Source: Paludibacteraceae bacterium
GTDB taxonomy: Bacteria > Bacteroidota > Bacteroidia > Bacteroidales > Paludibacteraceae
DNA length: 64,000 nt
Assembly (NCBI GenBank): GCA_905233375.1
Contig: CAJOEJ010000008.1
Coordinates: 34,363 to 98,362, forward strand
Reading direction: 5' to 3'
The notes under the pieces are model-generated. The model worked only from the letters and a program-made list of their open reading frames with translations. It had not been told where the DNA came from and did not search any database. How positions within the stretch are numbered: the stretch's first letter is position 1; each line of letters begins with the position of its first letter. The translations under genes and the position numbers were made by a program. Positions 1 through 8,150 of this stretch are shown here, piece after piece.

Positions 1-1105
1 AGGCTCCGTCTACCCATCGTTCGTGTCCGTATAGCGCCATCAGATAGGTGCCTGTCAGCGCGGCTGCACGGTCGGCGTTGAAACGCTGTACCGGCATATG
101 GATATCGCTCAACCGCTGGCTGTCGGTGCCCAGACGCGGACGACCGACTACCAGTACCTGATAGTTCGTGCGACCGATACGTTTGTCCAACTGCTCCATG
201 AGGAATCCTAAATCCTGGTTGAGCCGCAGGTACAGGTCTTCCTGCTCCGCACTGGTGATATAATCGGAAGCGGCATTCGGGCTGAGGGTGTGCAACTGGA
301 GCATCAGCATGTCCGGCGACGCGTCTTTGCCCAACTGCTCGCTTTTCTGTATATCCAGTGCCAGTTCGATGACGAGTGTGTTCGCTTCGGGAGCCTGCAG
401 CAGCACTTTGCCCACTTCGTAACTGAACCCTTTCTTGCGCTCGTACTCCGTCGGGCACATGTACGCGGGGATATCCATGCGCGGTGTCCACATCCTGGCG
501 CAAAGCGTTTCTATCTTGTTGTCTTTGTTCTGGTCAAACGCGGCGGAAGGCAGTCCTTCGCTGTATGCGGCGGTCGCCACCCATTGTCTGGTCTCGCTGT
601 CTATCCAGCAGCAGGCGTTAGCGGCGTGTCCGGCTAACACCACGCTCGTCTCGGGGGTCTGACCGATAGCGTATATCTTGGCTTGCGGATAACGGAGCCG
701 CATCCGGTCGGTCATCGTCTGTGCCAGCAGCGCTTGCGGCGAGACGCGGGAGGATGTACCGATGCCACGTACTTCTTTGTCCTCTAACATGGAGTGAACC
801 TGTCGGTCACGACGCAGAAAATAAGAGTCCATGGTATAACCGTGCCTGTCGGGTGTCGTGCCTGTCATGAGGGTGGCGGTCGTCTCGTTGCCTCCATACA
901 CCAGATGCGGATAAGCTATCGTGGTCTGGTAGGCTTCCTCGCTCATCGTGCGTAAACCGCCTTGCTGCCAGTACGGACGTAAGGCGGACAGGTTCTCTGC
1001 CGTCAGACCGTCCACAACGGCTACTACCGTCAGACGCGGAGCAGCGAACGTGGCAAGCGAACAAAGAAGCAGGATCAACGGATAATATAGATAAGTCTTG
1101 CGCAT
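1..1105 (-). CDS. Alkaline-phosphatase-superfamily protein, probably inactive (3' end outside window)
   Basis: The gene starts at an ATG at 1105 with a clear signal peptide (MRKTYLYYPLILLLCSLATF) and runs open to the window edge, about 368 codons. The mature part begins VVAVVDGL and contains TGTTPDRHGY and later RLNQDLGFLMEQLDKRIG, the pattern of PafA-like periplasmic phosphatases. The metal-site motifs expected in that family (a DYVGH-like and an ADHG-like segment) are replaced here by LHTLSPN and VVGRPRLG, and the threonine nucleophile region reads VYGGNETTA. I infer a non-catalytic or re-purposed member. It overlaps the preceding DUF4105 gene by 31 bp and is probably translated with it. 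The fold family is fairly secure; the function is not. Confidence 0.75.
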   Translation of the reverse strand, partial: MRKTYLYYPLILLLCSLATFAAPRLTVVAVVDGLTAENLSALRPYWQQGGLRTMSEEAYQTTIAYPHLVYGGNETTATLMTGTTPDRHGYTMDSYFLRRDRQVHSMLEDKEVRGIGTSSRVSPQALLAQTMTDRMRLRYPQAKIYAIGQTPETSVVLAGHAANACCWIDSETRQWVATAAYSEGLPSAAFDQNKDNKIETLCARMWTPRMDIPAYMCPTEYERKKGFSYEVGKVLLQAPEANTLVIELALDIQKSEQLGKDASPDMLMLQLHTLSPNAASDYITSAEQEDLYLRLNQDLGFLMEQLDKRIGRTNYQVLVVGRPRLGTDSQRLSDIHMPVQRFNADRAAALTGTYLMALYGHERWVDGA

Positions 1106-2076
1106 AGATGTATCAACGGAATAATGAGGAGTCTCCAGCCGAAACCGACGAGGGGATGGCAGGAAAAGAAGGTTAGAAATGCAACTAACAGCAGTAGCAG
1201 CACATACGGGATGCCGACCGCCACTTCCACGCCCCGGGACCAGCGTCCGCGACGGCGATCGTAGTAACTGATGCCGGCAATGAGCAGGGCATATAGTGCG
1301 ATACCGAAATACCAGGTCTTGTACCAGGGTACGGCTTGTATCTCAAACGGTGCGATCTGTTCGCTTTGAACCATCACGGCGTCGGCAGTACGTGCCTGGC
1401 TCATATAGAACATCAGTTCTTCGGGTAAGAACAGCCGTTCTTCGCCATGCATGGTCTGGTCGGCTTTGGGACCGAAGAGCAGGTTGATACCGAAATCCGC
1501 CCAACTGCCTTTGGGGGTATAGTGCTGAATGAATGTGCGATAGGTTTTGCCTTCCGCGCCTTTATACTCGGACCATTCGCCTTCGGCATTGTTCCCGCAG
1601 AAGATACGGGTGATCATGTAATACGGCCGTGTGGCGCAGTTGTCGAAGACAAAGTTATACAGGTACTTGCGGTTCTCCGGCCGGTAGTTCTCCAGTAACG
1701 CTTCCCATAGCGCCTGACATTGTTCCGGAGTGAAGTTGAGCCATTGCTCATAGACCGGACGCTGCGTCAGTCCGTACTCGTGCATGAACCACCGGTAAGG
1801 CGCGGCGCCTAACTCGTACCATGTCTCGCCGCGCATGAATTTCCAATAGAAATGCTCGGTTTCAAAGTCAAAGATACCGTAGTTGAACACGATATCAATG
1901 TCGTTCTCCTCGTCCAGCACCCGTACTGCCGTATGACCGTAGCGTGCGTATAACTCTTCTCCCGGCGCGCAGGTGAGAAGTGCTATCCGTGCGTTGGAAC
2001 TCAGTTCCTGAGCGCCCGCTGACAGCACGATCGCCAGACAGCCGGCAAGGAGATATGTCCGGAGCCTATGCTGCAT
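1075..2076 (-). CDS. DUF4105 membrane protein (possible lipoprotein N-acyltransferase-like)
   Basis: This 333-residue protein has a signal peptide, a soluble DUF4105 domain and about three hydrophobic segments near the C-terminus (about residues 255-330). Conserved landmarks are ARYGHTAVRV near residue 45 and FDNCATRPYYM near residue 145, a His and a Cys arranged as in papain/NlpC-like enzymes. As I recall, work on Bacteroides assigned lipoprotein N-acylation to a DUF4105-type protein; I treat that as a possible function, not a demonstrated one. It overlaps the PAP2-like gene upstream by 11 bp and the phosphatase-like gene downstream by 31 bp, so the three are likely one envelope-related operon. 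Confidence 0.8.
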   Translation of the reverse strand: MQHRLRTYLLAGCLAIVLSAGAQELSSNARIALLTCAPGEELYARYGHTAVRVLDEENDIDIVFNYGIFDFETEHFYWKFMRGETWYELGAAPYRWFMHEYGLTQRPVYEQWLNFTPEQCQALWEALLENYRPENRKYLYNFVFDNCATRPYYMITRIFCGNNAEGEWSEYKGAEGKTYRTFIQHYTPKGSWADFGINLLFGPKADQTMHGEERLFLPEELMFYMSQARTADAVMVQSEQIAPFEIQAVPWYKTWYFGIALYALLIAGISYYDRRRGRWSRGVEVAVGIPYVLLLLLVAFLTFFSCHPLVGFGWRLLIIPLIHLCARLIYIIR

Positions 2077-2704
2077 ACAATGCTATATAATAAGGAATAA
2101 ACGTGCAAATCATGCCGAGCAGCCATCCCGCACTCACCTGGCTGTCCGTGTGGGCGTTCAGCCGCAGGCGTGCCCACATCATCAGCAGCGACAGACCAAA
2201 GAACAGCGTCATCGTGCCGATGGTCGGGATAGCCCCGATGCTCAGACAATATGCCATCAGTCCGCCGACGAAACCCCCTGTTCCCGTTAGGTGAGCGCTG
2301 ATCTTCCACCAGCGGTTGATAAGCGCGATCAAACCGATAGCGACAGTCGCTCCGACGCTTATCATACTGATACTCAGCGGCGCGTGCAGGATCGAGAACA
2401 GGAAATAACTCCAGCATCCAAATCCGAACAGCGTGTATAGATAGGGTATTGTCCGTTCGTGCATGTTTTCGATCTGCATGTCTTTGATATCTCCTTTGCG
2501 TACCATGATCCAGATGGCGGAAATGGGGATAGCGCAGGTCAGGGCGAACGTGCCGAAGATGGCTACCAGTTGCCAGACGAGCGGCAGCGGAGTGGCATGC
2601 ATTGAATACGCCCGACAGAAGAATATCATCCCGTAGGTCGGGATGAACAGCGGATAGAAAAGGACGCTGAGTATGTTGGCTGCTATGTCTGATACGTTTC
2701 TCAT
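2066..2704 (-). CDS. PAP2-like integral membrane protein
   Basis: The 212-residue protein is almost entirely transmembrane (about six helices). It keeps weak versions of the three PAP2 phosphatase motifs: NMHERTIP (about residue 80), SAHLTGTGG (about residue 138) and RLRLNAHT (about residue 180). PAP2 enzymes dephosphorylate lipid phosphates or pyrophosphates at the membrane; the motifs here are shortened, so activity is uncertain. Its ATG overlaps the rpoN stop codon (ATGA), which indicates translational coupling. Confidence 0.65.
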   Translation of the reverse strand: MRNVSDIAANILSVLFYPLFIPTYGMIFFCRAYSMHATPLPLVWQLVAIFGTFALTCAIPISAIWIMVRKGDIKDMQIENMHERTIPYLYTLFGFGCWSYFLFSILHAPLSISMISVGATVAIGLIALINRWWKISAHLTGTGGFVGGLMAYCLSIGAIPTIGTMTLFFGLSLLMMWARLRLNAHTDSQVSAGWLLGMICTFIPYYIALYAA

Positions 2705-4197
2705 AAGGTCTTGCGCAAACGTGCTACGGGAACGCCTAACTGGTCGCGGTATTTGGCAACGGTGCGCCGGGCAATGTGATATCCGTGTGTGGACAATACG
2801 GTGACTAACTGGTCGTCTGTCAGCGGATTTCGCTTGTCTTCACCGTCTATCACCTCTTTCAGAATCTTCTTTATCTCTCGCGTCGAGACCTCATCGCCCT
2901 CGGCATTTAGCATCGATTCGGAGAAGAAATACTTGAGCGGGAAGATGCCGAACCGTGTCTCCACATACTTGCTGTTCGCCACGCGGGAGATGGTGGATGC
3001 ATCGTAGCCGGTAATGTTGGCGATATCCTGGAGTACCATCGGCTTGAGGCTGATCGGTTCGCCGTCCAGGAAGAAGTCGTATTGGAACTTCAGGATGGCT
3101 GTCATCGTCTTTATCAGCGTCTCGTTGCGTTGTTGGATGGCGTCGATAAAACTGCGGGCGGCGTCTATCTTCTGGCGGATGAACAGTTTTGCCTCACGGG
3201 TCTCTTTGTTCCGCGGCATATGACTGTAGGTGCTTAGCATCTCCTGATACTCGCGACTGACATGCAGTTCGGGGATGTCGCCCGTATTGAGAATGACGAA
3301 TAACTCATCGTCCCGCTCCTCTATCGTGAAGTCCGGGATGATGGTCTCGCGCTGGGTTTCATATACCGAACCGGTAAAAGCGTTAGCGGGTTTCTGGTTG
3401 AGATGCAGGATCTCCTGTACCGCCGCCTGCCATTCTTCTTCAGAGCAACCTAAACGTTCGATGATCCGGTTGAACTGATGCTTGGAAAAGCGTTCGAAAT
3501 GCTTGTCGAGAATCTTCTTCGCCAGTACGACGGAGTGCGTCTGGGGCTTGCGGTTCAGTTGCGTCAGCAGACACTCCTGCAGGTTGGCGCTGGCGATGCC
3601 GGGCGGGTCAAACTCCTTGATCTGCTCCACGATAGACGCCATCTCTTCGTCTGTCACCGTGATCTGCTCCTGGAACATGAGATCGTCCACTAATTGCTCT
3701 ATCGTACGGCGCAGGTATCCGTCGTCATCGATATTGCCCAATACCCATTTGGCAATGTGCCGCTGGGGCTTGGTCATGTTCGTCAGGTAAATCTGCGACT
3801 TGAGCTCTTCCATCAGACTGCTGCCGCCGATGATAGGCACTTCTCTCCGATCCTCATCCGCAGGGCTGTACGGACTGGAGGTCATGTAACTCGGCGTCTC
3901 GTCGTCCGACACGTACTGCTCGTAGTTGAAATCGTCGTTCTGCAGCGGATCCCGCTGACGACCGTCATCGTATCCGTCATCCGGCATGTACCCTTCGTCG
4001 AACTCGTCATACGTCTCGTTCGGGTCAAGTGAACGGTCTTCCGCTCCTTCTTCCAACGCCGGGTTATCCTGTAACTCCTCGTTGATGCGTTGACTCAACT
4101 CAATAGAAGGCAGTTCGAGCATACGAATCACCTGTATCTGCGCTGCTGTCAACTTCGTCGTCTGTGTCAGCGTTTGTTGAAGTCCTGCTTTTTGCAT
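2701..4197 (-). CDS. rpoN: RNA polymerase sigma-54 factor
   Basis: The 498-residue protein has all parts of sigma-54: a Gln/Leu-rich region I (from QQTLTQTTKLTAAQIQVI) that contacts activators, a very acidic region II (about residues 50-110), the core-binding region, and a C-terminal DNA-binding region ending in the RpoN box ARRTVAKYRDQL (about residues 476-487). It directs RNA polymerase to -24/-12 promoters and needs AAA+ activators for open-complex formation. An in-frame TTG lies directly before the ATG at 4197; I chose the ATG. The gene sits between an aminotransferase and a PAP2-like gene, an ordinary mixed housekeeping run. Confidence 0.96.
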   Translation of the reverse strand: MQKAGLQQTLTQTTKLTAAQIQVIRMLELPSIELSQRINEELQDNPALEEGAEDRSLDPNETYDEFDEGYMPDDGYDDGRQRDPLQNDDFNYEQYVSDDETPSYMTSSPYSPADEDRREVPIIGGSSLMEELKSQIYLTNMTKPQRHIAKWVLGNIDDDGYLRRTIEQLVDDLMFQEQITVTDEEMASIVEQIKEFDPPGIASANLQECLLTQLNRKPQTHSVVLAKKILDKHFERFSKHQFNRIIERLGCSEEEWQAAVQEILHLNQKPANAFTGSVYETQRETIIPDFTIEERDDELFVILNTGDIPELHVSREYQEMLSTYSHMPRNKETREAKLFIRQKIDAARSFIDAIQQRNETLIKTMTAILKFQYDFFLDGEPISLKPMVLQDIANITGYDASTISRVANSKYVETRFGIFPLKYFFSESMLNAEGDEVSTREIKKILKEVIDGEDKRNPLTDDQLVTVLSTHGYHIARRTVAKYRDQLGVPVARLRKTL

Positions 4198-4200
4198 CAA

Positions 4201-4228
4201 TTCTTAATTCTTAATTGTCAATTGATTC
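4201..4228. repeat. Period-7 tandem repeat at the aminotransferase/rpoN junction
   Basis: Four consecutive 7-mers: TTCTTAA, TTCTTAA, TTGTCAA, TTGATTC. The tract supplies the last codons and stop of the aminotransferase gene and abuts the start of rpoN. Confidence 0.7.
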
Positions 4229-5337
4229 ACGTTCTCTGTGATATAAGCCAGCTGTTCCTCGTCCAGTTCCGTGTGCATCGGGAGAGAAAGCACGCACGAA
4301 GCCAGCCGTTCCGCAACGGGGAAATCGCCGTCTTTGTAGCGCGGATCGAGGTACGCTTTCTGCTGGTGGAGTGGGACAGGGTAGTATATCATCGCCGGAA
4401 TACCTTTCGCTGCCAAGCCTTCACGCAGGCGGTCACGGTCGGCGCCGACTACGCGCAGCGTGTACTGGTGGAAGACATGCGTCGAATGGGCTTCGCGTCC
4501 CGGAACAAGCAGTTTGTCATTGTTGCCGAACGCCTGGTCGTAATAGGCTGCCGCACGTTGACGGGCTGCGATATACGCATCTAAATGAGGCAGTTTGGCA
4601 TCCAGCACCGCTGCCTGAATACTGTCCAGACGGCTGTTGACACCGATCATGTCATGATGGTAACGGACGACCATTCCGTGGTTGGCGATAGCGCGCATGC
4701 GAGCCGCTAAATCGTCGTCATTGGTGAAGATGGCACCGCCGTCTCCGTAGCAACCGAGATTCTTCGAGGGGAAGAAAGACGTGCAGCCGATATGTCCCAT
4801 CGTTCCTGCCTGTTTGGTATCCCCGTTGGAGAACGTGTATCGGGCGCCGATAGCCTGGCATGCGTCTTCTACTACATACAGGGAATGCTCCTTGGCTAAT
4901 GCCATGATTCCTTCCATGTTGGCGCACTGGCCGAACAGATGAACCGGCACAATGGCTTTGGTACGCGGAGTAATTGCGCGGCGGACAGACTCGACATCCA
5001 TGTTCATCGTCTCCCAGTCCACATCCACCACCACGGGCGTCAGACCCAACAGCGCCACCACTTCGGCGGTAGCGATAAACGTGAAGGTCGGCGTGATGAC
5101 TTCGTCACCCGGCTGAAGACCCAGACCCATCAGGGCTATCTGGAGCGCATCGGTGCCGTTGCCGACGTTGATCACATGCCTGGCTCCGGTGTATGCCTCC
5201 AGGTGCGCCTGGAAATCAGCCACTTTCTGACCTTTCACAAAAGCCGCCGAATCAATTACTTCCTGTATGCCTGCGTCGATATCCGCTTTGATGCGTTGGT
5301 ATTGGGACTGCAGGTCGACCATTTGAATTGCTCTCAT
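4204..5337 (-). CDS. DegT/DnrJ/EryC1/StrS aminotransferase
   Basis: This 377-residue PLP enzyme belongs to the sugar aminotransferases that aminate 3- or 4-keto nucleotide sugars. The fold-type I core is visible: GNGTDALQIALMGLG, VEDACQAIGA, and the PLP lysine in SFFPSKNLGCYGDGGA. The reading frame continues upstream for 170 more codons, but that part overlaps the YbbR gene; the ATG at 5337 overlaps the YbbR stop (ATGA) and gives the normal family length, so I start there. The nucleotide-sugar substrate cannot be assigned. Its place in a nusB-yajC-rpoN run, away from other glycan genes, is slightly unusual. Confidence 0.88.
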   Translation of the reverse strand: MRAIQMVDLQSQYQRIKADIDAGIQEVIDSAAFVKGQKVADFQAHLEAYTGARHVINVGNGTDALQIALMGLGLQPGDEVITPTFTFIATAEVVALLGLTPVVVDVDWETMNMDVESVRRAITPRTKAIVPVHLFGQCANMEGIMALAKEHSLYVVEDACQAIGARYTFSNGDTKQAGTMGHIGCTSFFPSKNLGCYGDGGAIFTNDDDLAARMRAIANHGMVVRYHHDMIGVNSRLDSIQAAVLDAKLPHLDAYIAARQRAAAYYDQAFGNNDKLLVPGREAHSTHVFHQYTLRVVGADRDRLREGLAAKGIPAMIYYPVPLHQQKAYLDPRYKDGDFPVAERLASCVLSLPMHTELDEEQLAYITENVNQLTIKN

Positions 5338-6278
5338 TGTTCTAAGATAAATTCCACTACGCCGGGATAGGCCCAGGCGAAAGTGATATGGGGGTTCGTA
5401 TAATGTATTTCTACATTGAGTTTGTCCCGCCTCTCGGGCGAATAGTAGCATAGCGCTTGCACGTCCGTCGGGTTCAGTTGTGCGAAATGCGACATGCCGA
5501 TACGCACACTCACTTCCACTTCGTTCGGGAACAGCCGGATGTGGTAGCCATTCGGCACTCCCACGGCTTGTAACGGGATGATGAATTTCTTCTCGGTAAA
5601 ACGCTCGCAGATGATTTGTACGGTGATACTGTCTTCCTCGGCACGCACGCCGGGGGGCAGCACTAACGCTTCGCGGAGCACGGTCGTGTCGCTCAGGTTG
5701 GTTCGTTCTGCCGCCTCGGTATAGAGCGTGTCGATGGTTTGCAGCACTTTGTCCTGACCGTAAATCTTGATACGGGTACAGCTCAGTACAGGCTGACCCA
5801 CTGTCTGATATTCTGCGGTCGGAATGAAGGAACCGGCTAATGCGACCGGAACACATTTCTCCTGCTCTGTGAAATACGGACAGGAGATCTCTTCCGGATG
5901 GGTCTCGATCAGGCTGCTTGTTCCTTGCAGCAGATTGCTGATACTGCGTCGCAATACGTCGGAAGGCACATGGATTGTGCCTTTGTCGCCGTGGATGTAC
6001 TGCCTCAGATCGATCGTCAGGTGAAGCGGATCCTTGTGGTAACTGTTCAGACGCGCACCCGCATCACGCACCGCGATCATCACCGTGTCCGGAAGACCCG
6101 GATCGCCTGTGCCGATCGAACCCGGCTTGCCCGTATATTGTATAAGTACGGGCACGCGCGTAGTGCGTTCGGATTGCATGGCATGTCCGAACCAGACCAG
6201 CCCGGCGAAAAGAACGAAGAACAGATACGTCAGTACATCTCTCCAGCGGGCGCGTTTTGTGGGGCGTTCAGAATTCAA
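5334..6278 (-). CDS. YbbR-like domain protein
   Basis: The 314-residue protein has one N-terminal transmembrane segment (about residues 15-33) and a periplasmic region with YbbR-type repeats, as in Firmicutes CdaR. In Bacteroidetes such proteins commonly follow yajC. No role has been shown for this version; an envelope-associated scaffold or regulator is a guess. It appears to start at TTG directly after the yajC stop codon, since no suitable in-frame ATG precedes the transmembrane segment. The gene overlaps the following aminotransferase by 4 bp. Confidence 0.7.
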   Translation of the reverse strand: MNSERPTKRARWRDVLTYLFFVLFAGLVWFGHAMQSERTTRVPVLIQYTGKPGSIGTGDPGLPDTVMIAVRDAGARLNSYHKDPLHLTIDLRQYIHGDKGTIHVPSDVLRRSISNLLQGTSSLIETHPEEISCPYFTEQEKCVPVALAGSFIPTAEYQTVGQPVLSCTRIKIYGQDKVLQTIDTLYTEAAERTNLSDTTVLREALVLPPGVRAEEDSITVQIICERFTEKKFIIPLQAVGVPNGYHIRLFPNEVEVSVRIGMSHFAQLNPTDVQALCYYSPERRDKLNVEIHYTNPHITFAWAYPGVVEFILEQ

Positions 6279-6605
6279 TTACTTCTCGGTCGGTTGAGCG
6301 TCCGAAGCGTCTTCGAAGACGCTGTCTTTGCTTACTTTGATGGTGACATCCTTCGAGATCGTGATGAGGAATGCGGTCTCCTGTACCTCTTTGATCTCTC
6401 CGTAGATACCGCCGGCGGTTACTACCTTGTCGCCTTTTTTCATGTTCAGGCGTTTCTCCTGCAATTCTTTCTGCTTCTTCGTCTGGGGACGGATCATAAA
6501 GAAATAGAACACTACGAAAATCAAAATCATCATGATCCAGAAAGACCATTGACTTCCTTGCTGTGCAGCGCCTTCAGCCTGCAATAAAATCAAATTCAAC
6601 ATCAT
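6279..6605 (-). CDS. yajC: Preprotein translocase auxiliary subunit YajC
   Basis: The 108-residue protein has one transmembrane helix (SFWIMMILIFVVFYFFMIRPQ region) followed by the signature RPQTKKQKELQE and a small soluble domain with GDKVVTAGGIYGEI. YajC associates with SecDF at the inner membrane and supports protein export. Length and motif order match the family. Two adjacent ATG codons (6605 and 6602) could both serve as start. It is followed immediately by the YbbR gene and preceded by nusB on the same strand. Confidence 0.95.
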   Translation of the reverse strand: MMLNLILLQAEGAAQQGSQWSFWIMMILIFVVFYFFMIRPQTKKQKELQEKRLNMKKGDKVVTAGGIYGEIKEVQETAFLITISKDVTIKVSKDSVFEDASDAQPTEK

Positions 6606-6616
6606 ATTATAAATTT

Positions 6617-6651
6617 TAATTAGTTACCAATTACGTCCAATTGTCAATTAC
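6617..6651. repeat. Weak period-7 repeat between nusB and yajC
   Basis: The 40-bp gap holds five degenerate 7-mers (AATTAGT, TACCAAT, TACGTCC, AATTGTC, AATTACT). The periodicity is weaker than in the other tracts of this type. Confidence 0.4.
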
Positions 6652-7601
6652 TTCACTGCTAACGCCTTGAAGAACGTCCCGCTGTTCTTCATCTCGCGCA
6701 GAATCTCTGTCAATATACCGTTCACGAACATGTAGCTCTTCTCGCCCGAATACTCTTTTGTCAGCTCGATGTACTCGTTGAGCGATATCGTCAGCGGAAT
6801 ATCTTCGAACTCTAATATCTCCGCCAATGCCACCTCTAACAGCACGCGGTCCATATACGCGATACGGTCCGCGTCCCAGCCTTTGAGGTGCGTGTTGATC
6901 AGCTCCTCGTACTGCGCGTGACCCTCAATCGCTTTCTCTAACAGCTTGATCGCAAACGCCTCCTCTTCGTTGTTGTCGAACATCTCCAGTAGCGGCATGT
7001 CGGCATCCGAATCCTCTTTGAACCGTTTGATGGTCTTGATGACATAACTGATACAGATGTCTGCATCCGTTGTCCAGTTGGACTTGTCCAACACCACTTC
7101 TAACTCCTCCAATGCATCGCTCAGCACGTCGCTTTCTGCTAACAGGTACTGGTAAATCTGGCGCCAGATGCGCTTGTCGTCCTCGTAACTGCATTTCTCC
7201 GCCTCCATGTACTTGCGGTAGAAATCGCTGTCTGCCAGTTGGTGATAGATGTCGATGATAGCCGGCTTGGCGTTCTCCCAGCTCAGCTGCTGCTCCTGGA
7301 TACGGTGACGCAGGGCGCGATTGTCAAACAACTGCTGGGCAAGACGGTTTTCTACAAACCGGCGGTTGGCGGTCCACGATGCGTGCGTTGCACGGGCACG
7401 GCCTGCCTGACCTTCCAGCTGGTTCTGCGCATAAGCCGTCAACTCGTTGACGAACTCCAACAGCATAAAATATAAATCATACGTGTCGGCAAAACTCTTG
7501 CGCAGCTCGCGACGCGCCGTAGTTACTGTTTTGTCGGAATTTTTGTAATACGCGAATAGCGTTTGAACCACTCGCGTGCGTACCATAGTTCTGTTTATCA
7601 T
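6648..7601 (-). CDS. nusB: Transcription antitermination factor NusB
   Basis: This is the long Bacteroidetes form (317 residues) with an extended middle and a C-terminal NusB domain (ISLNEYIELTKEYSGEKS and FVNGILTEI). NusB binds the boxA element of rRNA leaders with NusE (S10) and promotes antitermination. The frame is open up to 7664, but a promoter covers 7634-7669, so the ATG at 7601 (MINRTMVRTRVVQTLFAYY) is the start; it also matches the usual MINR start of the family. It is the first gene of a minus-strand run of eight genes. Confidence 0.93.
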   Translation of the reverse strand: MINRTMVRTRVVQTLFAYYKNSDKTVTTARRELRKSFADTYDLYFMLLEFVNELTAYAQNQLEGQAGRARATHASWTANRRFVENRLAQQLFDNRALRHRIQEQQLSWENAKPAIIDIYHQLADSDFYRKYMEAEKCSYEDDKRIWRQIYQYLLAESDVLSDALEELEVVLDKSNWTTDADICISYVIKTIKRFKEDSDADMPLLEMFDNNEEEAFAIKLLEKAIEGHAQYEELINTHLKGWDADRIAYMDRVLLEVALAEILEFEDIPLTISLNEYIELTKEYSGEKSYMFVNGILTEILREMKNSGTFFKALAVK

Positions 7602-7633
7602 GACGATATTGGCATTAATCTCTAAAAATCGCG

Positions 7634-7669
7634 CAAAGTTACGAAAAAAAATGCATATATGCAAGCAAA
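7634..7669 (-). promoter_or_regulatory. nusB promoter (Bacteroidetes type)
   Basis: A perfect -7 box TAACTTTG lies at 7641-7634 on the minus strand. The -33 region reads TTTTGCTTGCATATATGCA; the TTTG is 24 bp away and a TTGC is 19 bp away. Transcription should begin near 7627, 26 bp before the nusB ATG. Confidence 0.7.
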
Positions 7670-7722
7670 ATCTTCAATTTAGTTGTATTTGTTATAATAA
7701 ATGCAAAAATATTTCGCATTTA

Positions 7723-7754
7723 TTTGGATAAATGGAAAAATTTTACTAACTTTG
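7723..7754 (+). promoter_or_regulatory. Promoter of the DUF3276 gene
   Basis: TTTG at 7723-7726 and TAACTTTG at 7747-7754 are separated by exactly 20 bp, the Bacteroidetes sigma-ABfr consensus. It is divergent from the nusB promoter about 55 bp away and gives a leader of about 20 nt. Confidence 0.8.
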
Positions 7755-7781
7755 CAGCGTTTTTTATAAAATTGGTGTAAG

Positions 7782-8150
7782 ATGGAAAACAAATCGGAAG
7801 AGAGACGCGAACAGGAAATCGTTTACAGCCGTTCGGTCAAAGCAGGGAAACGTATCTACTATCTCGATGTGCGCAAGGCGCGGAACAATGATCTCTATCT
7901 CTGTATCACGGAGAGCAAACGTCGGCAGGCGGAGGGCGAGGAAGCACCTTCCTTTGAGAAACACAAAGTGTTCCTCTACAAGGAGGATTTTGCGCATTTT
8001 ACAGAAGGACTCGAGGATGTCATTGCCTACGTAAAGAGCCAGTTGGGCGAAATCGAGCAGCGCCAGGAGTGGACTCCCGAAGCGGAAGGAGAACCTGCTG
8101 CTGCGGAGGGCGAACCCAAACGCAAAGGAATCTTCGGAATTTTCAAATAA
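7782..8150 (+). CDS. DUF3276 / PUR-alpha-like nucleic-acid-binding protein
   Basis: The 122-residue protein has one PUR-type domain (EIVYSRSVKAGKRIYYLDVR to about residue 90) and a charged low-complexity C-terminus ending KGIFGIFK. PUR domains bind single-stranded DNA or RNA; this family is nearly universal in Bacteroidetes, but its cellular role is not established. It has its own promoter, and its last 8 bp overlap convergently with the 3' end of coaBC. Confidence 0.85.
   Translation: MENKSEERREQEIVYSRSVKAGKRIYYLDVRKARNNDLYLCITESKRRQAEGEEAPSFEKHKVFLYKEDFAHFTEGLEDVIAYVKSQLGEIEQRQEWTPEAEGEPAAAEGEPKRKGIFGIFK

Noticed and set aside
4204..5856. 550-codon aminotransferase with a long N-terminal extension
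   Set aside because: The first 170 codons overlap the YbbR gene in another frame and lack any domain; the ATG coupled to the YbbR stop fits the family length.
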